This document shows positions 17,210 through 26,642 of a DNA stretch of 64,000 nt, one piece after another. This stretch comes from Vibrio sp. Y2-5 (GTDB taxonomy: Bacteria; Pseudomonadota; Gammaproteobacteria; Enterobacterales; Vibrionaceae): the NCBI RefSeq assembly GCF_014596725.1, contig NZ_JACVEG010000003.1:389884-453883 (forward strand), read 5' to 3'. The position numbers were made by a program, and so were the translations under genes. Under the pieces are notes generated by a model that did no database searches, had not been told where the DNA came from, and saw only the letters and a program-made list of their open reading frames with translations. Within the stretch, counting starts at the first letter, position 1. Each line of letters starts with the position of its first letter.

Positions 17210-18328
17210 ATGAGTCAAGGGGATAAAACCGAACAGGCCAGTAGTCAGAAACTCACTAAGGCGCGTGCAGAAGGTCAGATTGCACGCGCTAAAGAGTTTA
17301 CCACTGCGATATGTATGATCGTTGGTGTGAGCTATTTCTACATGTACGGGCCGGAGCTCAAGCGCTCGATCTTTCTGCTATTTGAAACTGCGTTTACCTT
17401 TGATTCTACGACCATATTCGACATTGAACCTAGCTTAGAACTTCTGGCTCAATCCTTGTTTATTCTCATCAAACTGTTTGCGCCAATGATGCTGTTCATA
17501 ACACTGACCGCAGTCGGTGCAAGTAGTGTTCTTGGCGGTTTCAACTTTAACTTCAAACAAATCAGTCCGAAGTTCTCTAAAATCAATCCCGCTTCAGGTA
17601 TTAAGCGTATTTTCTCTAAACAGACCTTCGTTGAGTTTCTCAAGAGCGTGGTAAAAATCGCCATCATTTTGTTCCTGCTCTACACCACACTCAATAACAA
17701 TGTAGGGATTATTAGTGGTCTTGTCAGAGCCTCATTTCAGACGGTGACACAAATTGCTTTTGGTAACCTAATAACGCTTGTCATCATGCTGATTTCTGTT
17801 GCCGTTATTTTCGGTTTGATAGATGTTCCCTATCAAAAATTGACGTTTAGCAAGCAGATGATGATGTCCAAAGAAGAGTTAAAACAAGAACACAAACAGC
17901 AGGAAGGTAGCCCGGAAGTCAAAGGCCGCAGACGTCAAATTCAAATGCAATACGCTCGTAACTCGGCCAACAAAATGGTTCCAACGGCAGACGTTGTTTT
18001 AATGAACCCTACGCACTTTGCTGTCGCTCTTAAATACGATATCGAAAAGGCGGAAGCTCCGTTTGTCGTCGCCAAAGGCAAAGACGAAGTCGCATTCTAC
18101 ATTCGTTCTTTGGCAGACAAACATGAAATTGAAGTATTAGTCGTACCAGAAATTACACGTTCTATTTACCACACAACGCAAGTCAACCAGATGGTTCCAA
18201 ACCAGTTATACCTTGCTGTGGCGCAAATTCTGAAATACGTTCAACAGCTACAAGCATGGCGTAAAGGCCAACAAGCGAAACCTAACAAACTACCAAGCTT
18301 TACCATTCCTGAGAATATTCGCTATTAA
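17210..18328 (+). CDS. flhB: Flagellar export switch protein FlhB
   Basis: FlhB switches export from rod/hook to filament substrates after self-cleavage. The 372-residue protein begins 'MSQGDKTEQASSQKLTKARA', has four membrane segments, and carries the NPTH cleavage motif at residues 266-269 ('MNPTHFAVALKYD'). The start directly follows the fliR stop. flhA does not follow; the operon ends here at a terminator, so flhA must lie elsewhere. Confidence 0.96.
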   Translation: MSQGDKTEQASSQKLTKARAEGQIARAKEFTTAICMIVGVSYFYMYGPELKRSIFLLFETAFTFDSTTIFDIEPSLELLAQSLFILIKLFAPMMLFITLTAVGASSVLGGFNFNFKQISPKFSKINPASGIKRIFSKQTFVEFLKSVVKIAIILFLLYTTLNNNVGIISGLVRASFQTVTQIAFGNLITLVIMLISVAVIFGLIDVPYQKLTFSKQMMMSKEELKQEHKQQEGSPEVKGRRRQIQMQYARNSANKMVPTADVVLMNPTHFAVALKYDIEKAEAPFVVAKGKDEVAFYIRSLADKHEIEVLVVPEITRSIYHTTQVNQMVPNQLYLAVAQILKYVQQLQAWRKGQQAKPNKLPSFTIPENIRY

Positions 18329-18424
18329 GTTATTAATTACTAAATTATTCGTCTTTAAATACTCGCGTCGTTTTGTTGTCATCCATCACCACCATCTGAG
18401 TTAAGTTGATTTCGAGCTGACAGC

Positions 18425-18456
18425 AAAAAGCCAGCACTCACATATGCTGGCTTTTT
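18425..18456. terminator. Bidirectional terminator between flhB and the parR-like gene
   Basis: AAAAAGCCAGCA (18425-18436) and TGCTGGCTTTTT (18445-18456) form a 12-base stem with an 8-base loop. A- and T-runs on both sides make it work in both directions, closing the flhB operon from the left and the parMR operon from the right. Confidence 0.9.
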
Positions 18457-18486
18457 AGTGTTAACGTCACGCTAAGATGCGATTAA

Positions 18487-19542
18487 TTAAAACACGCCTT
18501 TCTTTTTCAGGCGTTGAACTTTCTCCAGACGTTCCTCGACAGACTCTTGCGGTTCAGCGCGGTTGGAAGGTGTTGCGACGACGCCACCCTGTTGCTTAAT
18601 TTGTTGCATCAACTGGTTAATCAGTGTGTTTTGTTGCGTCACTACGCTCTTAAGCTCAGAGATTTGCTGGCTGTGATCAAGTTTGTCGCCAATGGCTTTC
18701 GCAATATCATGGCTGAGTGCTTGTTGATCCACCGATGCAAGCTGAGAGCTTGATAAGGAGCCACCCATCAGCTGTTTTTGGTGCTCAATTAACTGGCTAC
18801 TAATGATGGAGGCAATGTCTTGGCTCAGTGCCAAAGTATCAATATCGTTAGACGAGGAACTCGGCATCAGAGTGATCAGGTCACGAAGTGCTTTTTCATT
18901 TTCAGCGAACTTACCACTCATCGTGTTAACAATTTCTTGGCTTAACGCCTGTGCGTCTATCTTGCTCTCAAACTGAGTATTGGCATGAGCGGCAATGTGC
19001 TCAACTAATGATTGCTGATGCAGCGCCAACTGAGAACTCATATGTTCAGTAATATGAGTAAAATCAGGAACTGACGGAGTGGTGTTGGAAGAAAAATCTA
19101 TTTGAGAGAGATGCTCAGACAGTTTCATTTCGAGCAGATGTTCAATTTTTGATGAAACATTATCAATCACAGTGTCAACATCAAAGGCCATGCGTTCCGT
19201 TGACGCACCGTCTTCCACTCGATTTGGGACACCATGAGGTTGAATCTGGTGCACCTTGAGAATGTCCAGAAGCGACTGCTCGGTAATTGAATCGTTAGAC
19301 AATGCCATCGCAAAGCTGGTCGCCAGTTCTGGTTTCAGACAATGCAGAAACATGCCACTCATATAGATATCTTTATGAATGTGGACTAACTGATGCAATT
19401 CCATCGCAGCGGTTGAATCCGCTGCTAATTCTTTACGTTTTTTCGACCAGCCAATAAACGTATTGTAAGCAAAACTATCTGGAATAGATTGCAGCGGGTC
19501 GAGGTAGATCGCTAGAGATACGCGTTTGAAGCGCTTATTCAT
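18487..19542 (-). CDS. ParR-like adaptor with long repetitive C-terminal extension
   Basis: This 351-residue protein is coupled to the ParM gene: its ATG (19542) overlaps the ParM stop by 8 bases and GAGGA sits 8 bases upstream inside parM. The first ~100 residues ('KRFKRVSLAIYLDP' followed by helices) resemble plasmid ParR, the ribbon-helix-helix protein that binds centromere repeats and caps ParM filaments. ParR is normally about 115 residues. Here about 250 more residues follow, with three clear repeats of 'DxxALS(Q/H)(D/E)I' spaced 37-39 residues apart (starting near 196, 235 and 272), plus weaker copies near 123 and 160. They look helical or coiled. ParR function is inferred from context and weak N-terminal similarity. 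Confidence 0.6.
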   Translation of the reverse strand: MNKRFKRVSLAIYLDPLQSIPDSFAYNTFIGWSKKRKELAADSTAAMELHQLVHIHKDIYMSGMFLHCLKPELATSFAMALSNDSITEQSLLDILKVHQIQPHGVPNRVEDGASTERMAFDVDTVIDNVSSKIEHLLEMKLSEHLSQIDFSSNTTPSVPDFTHITEHMSSQLALHQQSLVEHIAAHANTQFESKIDAQALSQEIVNTMSGKFAENEKALRDLITLMPSSSSNDIDTLALSQDIASIISSQLIEHQKQLMGGSLSSSQLASVDQQALSHDIAKAIGDKLDHSQQISELKSVVTQQNTLINQLMQQIKQQGGVVATPSNRAEPQESVEERLEKVQRLKKKGVF

Positions 19543-20566
19543 CAACAGCTTCCTCTACATTGCTGCTGTTCTCGTCTGCATGATACAAGCACATTTCTTG
19601 AGCCAACGCGGATTGAGCGTTATCAACAAGGATGACTCGGTCACCTAATGTTGGATACGCTTGTTTCACTGCATCATAAATGAGGGTTGCACCGCCACCC
19701 ACGAGGTAAACGCGGTTCGGATTCTTGGCAAATTTCTTCGCTTCAGTGACAACTTGTTTACCAAGCTCGTGAATTTTGGCATTCATTTTTTCACGAACCA
19801 TCTCGATTTGAGATTCGTCGTTAATCACTTCGGACGCAAATTCGTCATCGTGACGACGGCGGATAAGTTCATTTGCTACAAGGTAGCTTGAATCACTGTC
19901 TGCAAACGCTAATGCTTTACGAACCGTATTGGTCACCATAGATACGCCGATTTCGTTGTTACCGTATACGCCTGACACTTCGTCAAACTCACCAACAACA
20001 ATACCCATGTCTAAGGTTGTTCCACCCAAGTCGATCACAAGAGAGCGCGTAAATTCATTGCAGTTAGAGTTCACCAGAGTAGACAGAACCGCAGGCAAGC
20101 TTTCCGGCATGACTTCTACTTCGACCACATTGAATGTCTCACCTTTGTTGAGTGAGATTTCACGCATCAGGTTTTGACGCTTACGTTCAATGTTCTTTTC
20201 ATTCTTTTGGCAATCTTCAAAACGGTAGTATTCGGTGATCGGTAACGTCACAACCAAAGAAACGTTACAAGGCTCTAGACCTGTTTGAAGTAATGCATGA
20301 TGAACTGCCAATAAGTTCAAATCATCGTACTGATAATCAACGTGTGTTGTTTCTAATGCTTTATCAGATGTGGCGTCGTAAGTGTATTTAAAGCCATCAA
20401 TTGTGTAGTTGTAGACTTTTTTATCGTTTCTTAACGCTGCACTCTTCCAATCTTTTCTAAATGAGTTTGGCGATACCAAACTTTTAATTTCACCGTCAGC
20501 CAGCCAACTTACTTTTACGTTTGTTGAACCATCATCAACAGCAAATTTCATCAAAGTATTAGTCAT
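19535..20566 (-). CDS. parM: ParM/StbA-type actin-like segregation ATPase
   Basis: ParM is a bacterial actin that forms dynamic filaments to push plasmid copies apart. The 343-residue protein strongly resembles plasmid R1 ParM: phosphate-1 loop 'DDGSTNVKVSW', 'SPNSFRKDW', 'AVHHALLQTGL', 'TLPITEYY', 'VMPESLPA', phosphate-2 'VIDLGGTTLDMG', and adenosine motif 'VYLVGGGATLIYDAV'. All nucleotide-binding motifs look intact. AAGG lies 8 bases before ATG 20566. It heads a two-gene operon with the ParR-like gene. No replication gene is nearby, so this is a chromosomal copy that may have a role other than plasmid partition. Confidence 0.88.
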   Translation of the reverse strand: MTNTLMKFAVDDGSTNVKVSWLADGEIKSLVSPNSFRKDWKSAALRNDKKVYNYTIDGFKYTYDATSDKALETTHVDYQYDDLNLLAVHHALLQTGLEPCNVSLVVTLPITEYYRFEDCQKNEKNIERKRQNLMREISLNKGETFNVVEVEVMPESLPAVLSTLVNSNCNEFTRSLVIDLGGTTLDMGIVVGEFDEVSGVYGNNEIGVSMVTNTVRKALAFADSDSSYLVANELIRRRHDDEFASEVINDESQIEMVREKMNAKIHELGKQVVTEAKKFAKNPNRVYLVGGGATLIYDAVKQAYPTLGDRVILVDNAQSALAQEMCLYHADENSSNVEEAVDE

Positions 20567-20816
20567 GTGTGTAACCTTAAGATAAAAACCAACTAAATAG
20601 GATCGAAGGCGGATGTTAACTGAAGCATTACCAATTAACCTAACTTAGGCAAAATATCAAAACCACCGCAAAACACACTTAAGCCATTGTTTTTAATTAA
20701 CATTAATTAAAACAACCAAACCCAAACCTCTAGGATGACAGCAAAATAAGAAAAGCCTCACAACGCAAAACCTACGCACTTACAGCCTTAACTGACATAT
20801 CATTCAAATTCAAAAT
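20567..20816. other. A/C-rich upstream region of parM, candidate centromere
   Basis: In plasmid R1 the centromere parC lies just upstream of parM and overlaps its promoter. Here the same position holds an A/C-rich strand with recurring AAACC/AACCA words, two TTAATTAA palindromes 10 bases apart (20693-20700, 20703-20710), and an imperfect repeat of CGCAAAAC...CACTTA(C)AGCC (20667-20685 and 20764-20787). No clean array of iterons is visible, so the call is speculative. The parM promoter should also lie here. Confidence 0.25.
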
Positions 20817-20832
20817 AGACGTCTAGATGTTT
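20817..20832. promoter_or_regulatory. Tandem MetJ operator upstream of metR
   Basis: AGACGTCT (20817-20824) is a perfect met box, followed directly by AGATGTTT (20825-20832), a 5-of-8 second box. MetJ binds tandem 8-base boxes of this consensus as two dimers, with S-adenosylmethionine as corepressor. It lies 68 bases before metR, whose expression MetJ represses in enterobacteria. Confidence 0.75.
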
Positions 20833-20900
20833 ACAGCTCCAAAAAAAGGGCGTAAGTTAGTTTTAAATTCATGATGCTTACGGAATGATGAGGAAATCTC

Positions 20901-21812
20901 ATGATAGAGCTAAAACATTTAAGAACGATTGCTTCACTGCGTGATACAGGATCATTGACGTCGACAGCGACTTCACTCCATTTGACTCAATCCGCTCTTT
21001 CTCATCAGATTAAAGACCTTGAAGCGAGACTTGGTAGCCAACTTTTCCTACGAAAAACACGACCGGTAAAGTTTACTGCCGAGGGCGAAATACTGCTTAA
21101 ACTTGCCGATGATATTTTACCGAGAATCGCCAGAGGGGAAAATGAACTGGCGAGCTTAAAAGAAGACGTGAACGGAAGACTGCATATGGCGATTGAATGC
21201 CATTCCTGTTTCCAATGGCTTATGCCCGCGTTAAGAGAGTATCAAGTGACTTGGCCAAGCGTCGCATTAGACTTTTCATCTGGCTTTGGCTTTGAACCCC
21301 TGCCAGCACTGCTCGCTGGTGAACTGGACTTAGTTATTACCTCCGACATTCTTCCGCGCTCAGAAGTGCACTATGAGCCTCTGTTTGATTTCGAAATGCG
21401 CTTAATCACTGCCACGAATCACCCCCTTGCTATCAAAGAATCAATTGCACCAGAAGATTTAGCGGAACAAACACTATTGAGCTACCCAGTACAAAAGCAG
21501 CGTTTAGATGTGGTGAAACACTTCCTCCAACCTGCAGGTGTGGAGCCAGCAAAATGGAAGCAAGCAGATAATACCTTGATGTTGGTACAGATGGTGTCTG
21601 CGGGCTTGGGCGTTGCTGCGCTACCAAATTGGGCCATCAGCGAGTTTTCACGTCAGGGACTGATCACCAGTAAACCATTGGGTAACGGTTTATGGCGTCG
21701 ACTGTTTGCGGCAGTGAGAAACAGCGATAAAGATAAACGCTACTTACAAACCTTTTTTGCGACGGCAAAACAGCAATGCAAAAGCCACCTTGAGGGAATC
21801 AAGATGGCTTAA
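20901..21812 (+). CDS. metR: LysR-type methionine biosynthesis regulator MetR
   Basis: MetR activates metE, metH and related genes with homocysteine as coregulator. The 303-residue protein has an N-terminal winged helix-turn-helix ('HLTQSALSHQIKDLEARLG') and a LysR substrate domain with MetR-specific segments 'MAIECHSCFQWLMPALREY', 'ELDLVITSDILPRS' and 'LLSYPVQKQRLDVVKHFLQ'. GAGGA lies 7 bases before the ATG. The upstream met boxes support the name. Confidence 0.92.
   Translation: MIELKHLRTIASLRDTGSLTSTATSLHLTQSALSHQIKDLEARLGSQLFLRKTRPVKFTAEGEILLKLADDILPRIARGENELASLKEDVNGRLHMAIECHSCFQWLMPALREYQVTWPSVALDFSSGFGFEPLPALLAGELDLVITSDILPRSEVHYEPLFDFEMRLITATNHPLAIKESIAPEDLAEQTLLSYPVQKQRLDVVKHFLQPAGVEPAKWKQADNTLMLVQMVSAGLGVAALPNWAISEFSRQGLITSKPLGNGLWRRLFAAVRNSDKDKRYLQTFFATAKQQCKSHLEGIKMA
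21780..21810 (-). terminator. Terminator for the DUF4250 gene inside the metR 3' end
   Basis: AAGCCACCTTGA (21782-21793) pairs with TCAAGATGGCTT (21799-21810) with one mismatch and a 5-base loop. Read on the minus strand the stem ends in TTTT. It lies within the last codons of metR and 15 bases beyond the stop of the convergent DUF4250 gene. Confidence 0.55.
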
Positions 21813-21824
21813 GACTATAAAGAA

Positions 21825-22025
21825 TTAACGACCTGAAGATTTGAACTGGTTGGTCAATGGATCATAGCGAAAACCAAGATGACTCAATTTACCAACCACG
21901 CTTTCAACATCCATTTCATAAGTGGAAACCAGCTCATCTAAGCTGTCACACTCCAAGCGTAGCTTCTCATTTACTATGCCTAAAAGAATAATACTGTCCA
22001 GCTTATTCACATTGCTCAGATCCAT
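21825..22025 (-). CDS. DUF4250 family protein
   Basis: A 66-residue protein from ATG 22025, chosen because AAAGGAG lies 7 bases upstream; the open frame runs to 22052. The pattern 'ILLGIVNEKLRLECDSLDEL' and 'LGFRYDPLTNQFKSS' matches the DUF4250 family as I know it. No function is established. It is soluble, with no signal peptide. Confidence 0.75.
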   Translation of the reverse strand: MDLSNVNKLDSIILLGIVNEKLRLECDSLDELVSTYEMDVESVVGKLSHLGFRYDPLTNQFKSSGR

Positions 22026-22116
22026 ATCGGCACTCCTTTGAACAAAACCCACCTGTTAAGCCTAGTCTGGATTTCACACAAGAAAAGTGATTTTGCTCTA
22101 GATAGCTAAATTCCGA

Positions 22117-22800
22117 TTATTGAATCAGATAGAGACTGTGGAAGCCTGTACTCGCTAACAATACCAGCAAAAATGCTACCGCTAACTGACCTTTCTCCGG
22201 CTTCTTAGCCGTAATAATATGCCAGCTCCAAAAAACAATGCCCGCAATCAGTAAACTGAAACTAATCACTAACGGCATGGTTAATTCGGCTAACTGTTCA
22301 CTTTCAAGCGAGTAGGCAAATGGAACGATACACAACGTCGTTGTCATTGCAGACAAAATTCCCACCACAGGCAAAATTCGATGGAACGCGTCTAATCGGC
22401 TACGAGCGATGGACAAAAGCATGTTTGCGAATACCGAACCCAGCAGGAATATCATCATGAACAGTGATAAAGAAGCACTCCAGCTAGGTGCTTCACTAAT
22501 CAACACGCCGACATAGGCCAGTGATAGGCCGTTAACCAAATAAAGAACCCAAAGAGGCCCTTCATTACGAGTTTTGGTCGTTTGCACGCGGGAATAGAAG
22601 TAGAAAATGGCAAACACCACCAGAAATGCTTCAATTTTAATTGAAGCAACGGCCAGCCAAAGCACACCAATTGAAGGCAACACTTTATGTAAACGCCCAC
22701 GTTGACCAGGACAAATGTCACCTTTGACCAAAATCATCGTCAGAATAATTTGAGCGCCCAAAAGCATAGGAGCAAAAACAGAAAGTAGTGAATAAACCAT
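22117..22800 (-). CDS. Multi-pass inner-membrane protein, unknown function
   Basis: About 227 residues with six or seven hydrophobic segments spread along the whole length ('LLSVFAPMLLGAQIILTMIL', 'AFLVVFAIFYFYS', 'LVISFSLLIAGIVFW'). I do not recognise the family and see no catalytic motif. ATG 22800 is preferred; a TTG at 22821 would add seven residues, and neither has a clear ribosome site. It lies alone between the DUF4250 gene and the divergent ygiQ. Confidence 0.6.
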   Translation of the reverse strand: MVYSLLSVFAPMLLGAQIILTMILVKGDICPGQRGRLHKVLPSIGVLWLAVASIKIEAFLVVFAIFYFYSRVQTTKTRNEGPLWVLYLVNGLSLAYVGVLISEAPSWSASLSLFMMIFLLGSVFANMLLSIARSRLDAFHRILPVVGILSAMTTTLCIVPFAYSLESEQLAELTMPLVISFSLLIAGIVFWSWHIITAKKPEKGQLAVAFLLVLLASTGFHSLYLIQ

Positions 22801-22972
22801 AATTTCAAATAAGTGAGCCAAGTTTTAATAGAGGGCGATAATAACAAAGCACGGTTATCTTTCCTATCTCTACCAACATAGAAAAATCCCCAACAAAGAT
22901 GAGGTGATGTTCCGCTAGATACTCCATCTTCAAGCCGCTATAATGCGCACCTCTCAAATACAAGGTCAAAAT

Positions 22973-25312
22973 ATGTACAGCGATATCACTCCTATCCATC
23001 AACACAAAAAGTACTGGGCAGAATGCTTCGGTACAGCACGCTTTTTACCTACCAGCCGTAAAGAGATGGATGCGCTTGGATGGGATAGCTGTGACATTAT
23101 CATTGTGACCGGTGACGCTTATGTCGATCACCCAAGTTTTGGTATGGCAATCATCGGTCGTCTGTTGGAAGCACAAGGTTTCCGCGTCGGTATCATTGCG
23201 CAACCAGAATGGCAAAATAAAGACGCGTTTATGGCGCTGGGTAAACCGAACCTATTCTTCGGCGTTACAGCAGGCAACATGGACTCGATGATCAACCGCT
23301 ACACATCAGATAGAAAATTGCGTCATGATGATGCCTACACTCCGAACAATGAAGGCGGTAAGCGTCCTGACCGTGCAACACTGGTTTACTCTCAGCGTTG
23401 TCGTGAAGCATATAAAGATGTGCCAATTGTACTGGGTGGTATTGAGGCAAGCCTGCGTCGTGTTGCGCATTATGACTATTGGTCAGACAAAGTTCGCCGC
23501 TCAGTGCTGTTTGATGCGAAAGCCGACATTCTTTTGTTTGGTAACGCAGAACGTGCTCTGGTAGAAGTGGCACACCGCTTAGCCGACGGTGAATCCATCA
23601 GCGATCTGACCAACGTACGCGGCACGGCCATAAACCTTGCGACAGTACCTGAAGGTTTCAAAGTTATTGATTCATCAAGAATTGATAAACCAAGTACGCC
23701 ATTTGTACCGACCAACCCATACGAAGTTGAAACACAATGTGAAACCAAGAAAGAGGAAGAAGAAGCGAAACCGATTACCGTTCGCCCTTCTCGTCATGAT
23801 TCGAAAACCACAGCTGTACGTTTGCCTTCTTACGAAAAGCTGATTAATGACCGTATTCTTTACGCTCATGCAAGCCGCGTACTGCACTTAGAGACTAACC
23901 CATATTCTGGTCGAGCCCTGATTCAGAGCCACGGCAACCGTGAGCTTTGGGTTAACCAAGCACCAATCCCATTGTCTACAGAAGAGATGGATTATGTGTT
24001 TGATCTGCCGTATGCACGTGTACCGCATCCTAAATACGGTAAAGATAAAATCCCTGCGTATGACATGATTAAAACGTCGGTCAACATTATGCGTGGATGT
24101 TTTGGTGGCTGTTCTTTCTGTTCTATTACTGAACACGAAGGTCGAATCATTCAGAACCGTTCAAAAGATTCGATCATCAACGAACTCAAAGAGATCCGCG
24201 ATAAAGTACCGGGCTTTACTGGCACTATCTCGGATTTAGGTGGCCCAACAGCAAACATGTACCGTTTAGGTTGCTCAGATCCTAAAGCAGAAGCTAACTG
24301 CCGTCGTCCATCCTGTGTCTTCCCAGGTATCTGTCATAAACTCAATACCGACCACAAGCACACCATCGATTTGTATCGTGAAGCGCGTAAAGTGGAAGGT
24401 ATTAAGAAAGTGATGATTGCGTCTGGTGTGCGCTATGACCTAGCCATTGAGTCGCCAGAATATGTGAAAGAGCTTGTTACTCACCACGTAGGTGGCTACC
24501 TGAAAATAGCTCCAGAACATACCGAAAAGAACCCGCTTGATCTGATGATGAAACCGGGTATGGGTACATTCGACCGTTTCAAAGAAATGTTTGATAAATA
24601 CAGTGCAGAAGCGGGCAAGAAACAATACCTGATTCCTTACTTCATCTCTGCACACCCAGGAACAGAAGATGAGGATATGGTCAACTTGGCGCTATGGCTG
24701 AAGAGCCATAATTACGAGTGTGACCAAGTACAGAACTTCTACCCATCACCAATGTGTAATGCCACGGCGATGTATCACTCTGAAGTGAACCCTTTAAAAC
24801 GGGTGAAATACAAAAAACGTGAAGATGTCACTATACCGAAAGGTGATCGTCAAAGACGTTTGCACAAAGCGCTTCTTCGCTATCACGACCCACTAAACTG
24901 GCCACTGATCCGCGAAGCTCTAATCAACATGGGCAAGAAGCATTTGATTGGAGATAAACCTAACTGTTTAGTGCCTGCTGAAGATGGCGACAAACTCACG
25001 CCAGCACAACGCCGTAAGTCAGGGCGTCACGGTTCAAACCGTTTTGCTACTAAGCATACCAAGTCGCAACCAGGATTTGATGCACTTCGTGGTGACAATA
25101 GTCGTGGTGAAAAAGGCCGAAAAGAGAATAATCGTGGCGATAATCCACGTGGAAACAAAGCATCAGGCAACAACAAATCAGGTGCAAAAGGTTCCTACGG
25201 CAGTTCACAAGGCAGCAATCGTCCTCAAGGAAACGGCCGCCCGCAAAACAACGCTCGACCAAATGCGAACAAAGGCAAAGGACAAAACCGCTCTTCTCAA
25301 CGCACACAATAA
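22973..25312 (+). CDS. ygiQ: YgiQ family radical SAM protein
   Basis: A 779-residue homologue of E. coli YgiQ, matched over its whole length ('[20 protein letters not shown]', '[19 protein letters not shown]', 'VPHPKYG'). The radical SAM cluster motif CxxxCxxC is at Cys376, Cys380 and Cys383 ('[11 protein letters not shown]'). The N-terminal half is the family UPF0313-type domain. The last ~75 residues are a disordered tail of G, N, R, K and S. The start at 22973 has AAGG 8 bases upstream; an earlier start at 22943 would fall in a TATAAT (22939-22944) that looks like its -10 box. The reaction is unknown. Confidence 0.93.
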   Translation: MYSDITPIHQHKKYWAECFGTARFLPTSRKEMDALGWDSCDIIIVTGDAYVDHPSFGMAIIGRLLEAQGFRVGIIAQPEWQNKDAFMALGKPNLFFGVTAGNMDSMINRYTSDRKLRHDDAYTPNNEGGKRPDRATLVYSQRCREAYKDVPIVLGGIEASLRRVAHYDYWSDKVRRSVLFDAKADILLFGNAERALVEVAHRLADGESISDLTNVRGTAINLATVPEGFKVIDSSRIDKPSTPFVPTNPYEVETQCETKKEEEEAKPITVRPSRHDSKTTAVRLPSYEKLINDRILYAHASRVLHLETNPYSGRALIQSHGNRELWVNQAPIPLSTEEMDYVFDLPYARVPHPKYGKDKIPAYDMIKTSVNIMRGCFGGCSFCSITEHEGRIIQNRSKDSIINELKEIRDKVPGFTGTISDLGGPTANMYRLGCSDPKAEANCRRPSCVFPGICHKLNTDHKHTIDLYREARKVEGIKKVMIASGVRYDLAIESPEYVKELVTHHVGGYLKIAPEHTEKNPLDLMMKPGMGTFDRFKEMFDKYSAEAGKKQYLIPYFISAHPGTEDEDMVNLALWLKSHNYECDQVQNFYPSPMCNATAMYHSEVNPLKRVKYKKREDVTIPKGDRQRRLHKALLRYHDPLNWPLIREALINMGKKHLIGDKPNCLVPAEDGDKLTPAQRRKSGRHGSNRFATKHTKSQPGFDALRGDNSRGEKGRKENNRGDNPRGNKASGNNKSGAKGSYGSSQGSNRPQGNGRPQNNARPNANKGKGQNRSSQRTQ

Positions 25313-25335
25313 AACGTTGGTTAATCGCAAAGCAT

Positions 25336-25366
25336 AAAAAAGCGCAGCTCTCAGGCTGCGCTTTTT
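25336..25366 (+). terminator. Terminator after ygiQ
   Basis: AGCGCAGC (25341-25348) and GCTGCGCT (25355-25362) form a GC-rich stem with a 6-base loop, flanked by A-run and T-run. It can also end transcripts coming from serC on the other strand. Confidence 0.9.
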
Positions 25367-25409
25367 AGTCAATCATCTGTTGGTTTTTATAAGCACAAAC
25401 TAACGCACG

Positions 25410-26504
25410 TTACGCGTACTGCTCTTCAAACTCTTTCATAAACGAAACAAGTGCTTGAACACCTTCAAGCGTCATTGCGTTATAGATTGACGCACGCATA
25501 CCACCGACAACGCGGTGACCTTTTAGTGAAGTTAAACCACGTGCTTCAGCTAACTCAAGGAAAGTAGCGTCGAGTTCAGGCTTCGCTAACTGGAATGGCA
25601 CATTCATTAGAGAACGGTTGTCTGAATGAACACCATTACGGTAAAAGTCGGATGAATCAACATAATCATAGAGCAGCGCTGCTTTTTCACGGTTGATTTT
25701 CTCAATCGCTTTCACGCCACCCTGTTCTTTTAACCACTTAAATACCAAGCCAGATAAATACCAAGCGTAAGTCGGTGGTGTATTGAACATTGAATCTTGT
25801 TCTGCCAACAGTTTGTAGTTCAAAATGCCCGGTACTAGGTCACTTGCTAGCTCCAACAAATCATCACGTACAATCGCGATACAGATACCCGCAGGGCCAA
25901 TGTTTTTCTGCGCGCCCGCGTAGATAACACCGTATTTCGAGACATCAATCTCACGAGAAAGAATCGTTGAAGACATATCGGCAACGATAGGCTTATCGGT
26001 CTCAGGTAAGTCATTGATCTCGATACCGTCGATGGTTTCGTTTGGACAGAAGTGTACATACGCTGCTTCTGGATCAATTTTCCATTCACTTGCTGGCAAA
26101 ATGGCAATTTTGCCGTCATTTTCTACTTTCGCGTCAAAAACATCGGTTTCGCAATATTTTTTCGCTTCTTTAACTGCGCTTTCTGCCCAGTATCCACCAT
26201 CAATATAAGTCGCTTTCTTAGCATTACCCATCAAGTTTAGAGGCACTGCTGCAAATTGTGCACGTGCGCCACCTTGGCAAAAGAGTACTTTGTAGTTGTC
26301 TGGGATATTTAGAAGATCGCGCAAATCTTGCTCAGCTTCTTGTGCCACCTTGATGAAGGGTTTACTGCGGTGGCTAATTTCCATAACCGAAACGCCCATG
26401 CCGTTCCAATTAACAAACTCAGCCTGTGCTTTTTCCATCACGGCTTTTGGTAACGCTGCTGGACCAGCACTAAAGTTATAAACAGTGTCCGTTTTCGGCT
26501 CCAT
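25410..26504 (-). CDS. serC: Phosphoserine aminotransferase SerC
   Basis: SerC makes 3-phosphoserine from 3-phosphohydroxypyruvate in serine synthesis and also serves pyridoxal phosphate synthesis. From ATG 26504 the protein has 364 residues (E. coli 362) and begins '[20 protein letters not shown]'. The PLP lysine is Lys200 in '[12 protein letters not shown]'. '[15 protein letters not shown]' is the cofactor phosphate-binding region. The 33 residues before 26504 have no family match, and GGA lies just before the chosen ATG. Confidence 0.95.
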   Translation of the reverse strand: MEPKTDTVYNFSAGPAALPKAVMEKAQAEFVNWNGMGVSVMEISHRSKPFIKVAQEAEQDLRDLLNIPDNYKVLFCQGGARAQFAAVPLNLMGNAKKATYIDGGYWAESAVKEAKKYCETDVFDAKVENDGKIAILPASEWKIDPEAAYVHFCPNETIDGIEINDLPETDKPIVADMSSTILSREIDVSKYGVIYAGAQKNIGPAGICIAIVRDDLLELASDLVPGILNYKLLAEQDSMFNTPPTYAWYLSGLVFKWLKEQGGVKAIEKINREKAALLYDYVDSSDFYRNGVHSDNRSLMNVPFQLAKPELDATFLELAEARGLTSLKGHRVVGGMRASIYNAMTLEGVQALVSFMKEFEEQYA

Positions 26505-26570
26505 GTGTTCCTTGCTCCTGCTATCGATGATGAGTGTGATTAATACCACTTTTTTCATCGGATAAAAAGC

Positions 26571-26600
26571 AAGAAAAGAGGTCTTTCGACCTCTTTTCTT
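26571..26600 (-). terminator. Terminator after the DUF945 gene
   Basis: AAGAAAAGAGGTC (26571-26583) and GACCTCTTTTCTT (26588-26600) form a perfect 13-base stem with a TTTC loop. On the minus strand it is followed by GCTTTTT. It lies between the DUF945 gene and serC. Confidence 0.8.
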
Positions 26601-26642
26601 CAACTAACCTAAATTTCAAAGGCTTTACATTGCCATAGCGGA

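Noticed and set aside
25050..25307. Minus-strand cysteine/histidine-rich open frame
   Set aside because: It is the antisense of the low-complexity tail of YgiQ.
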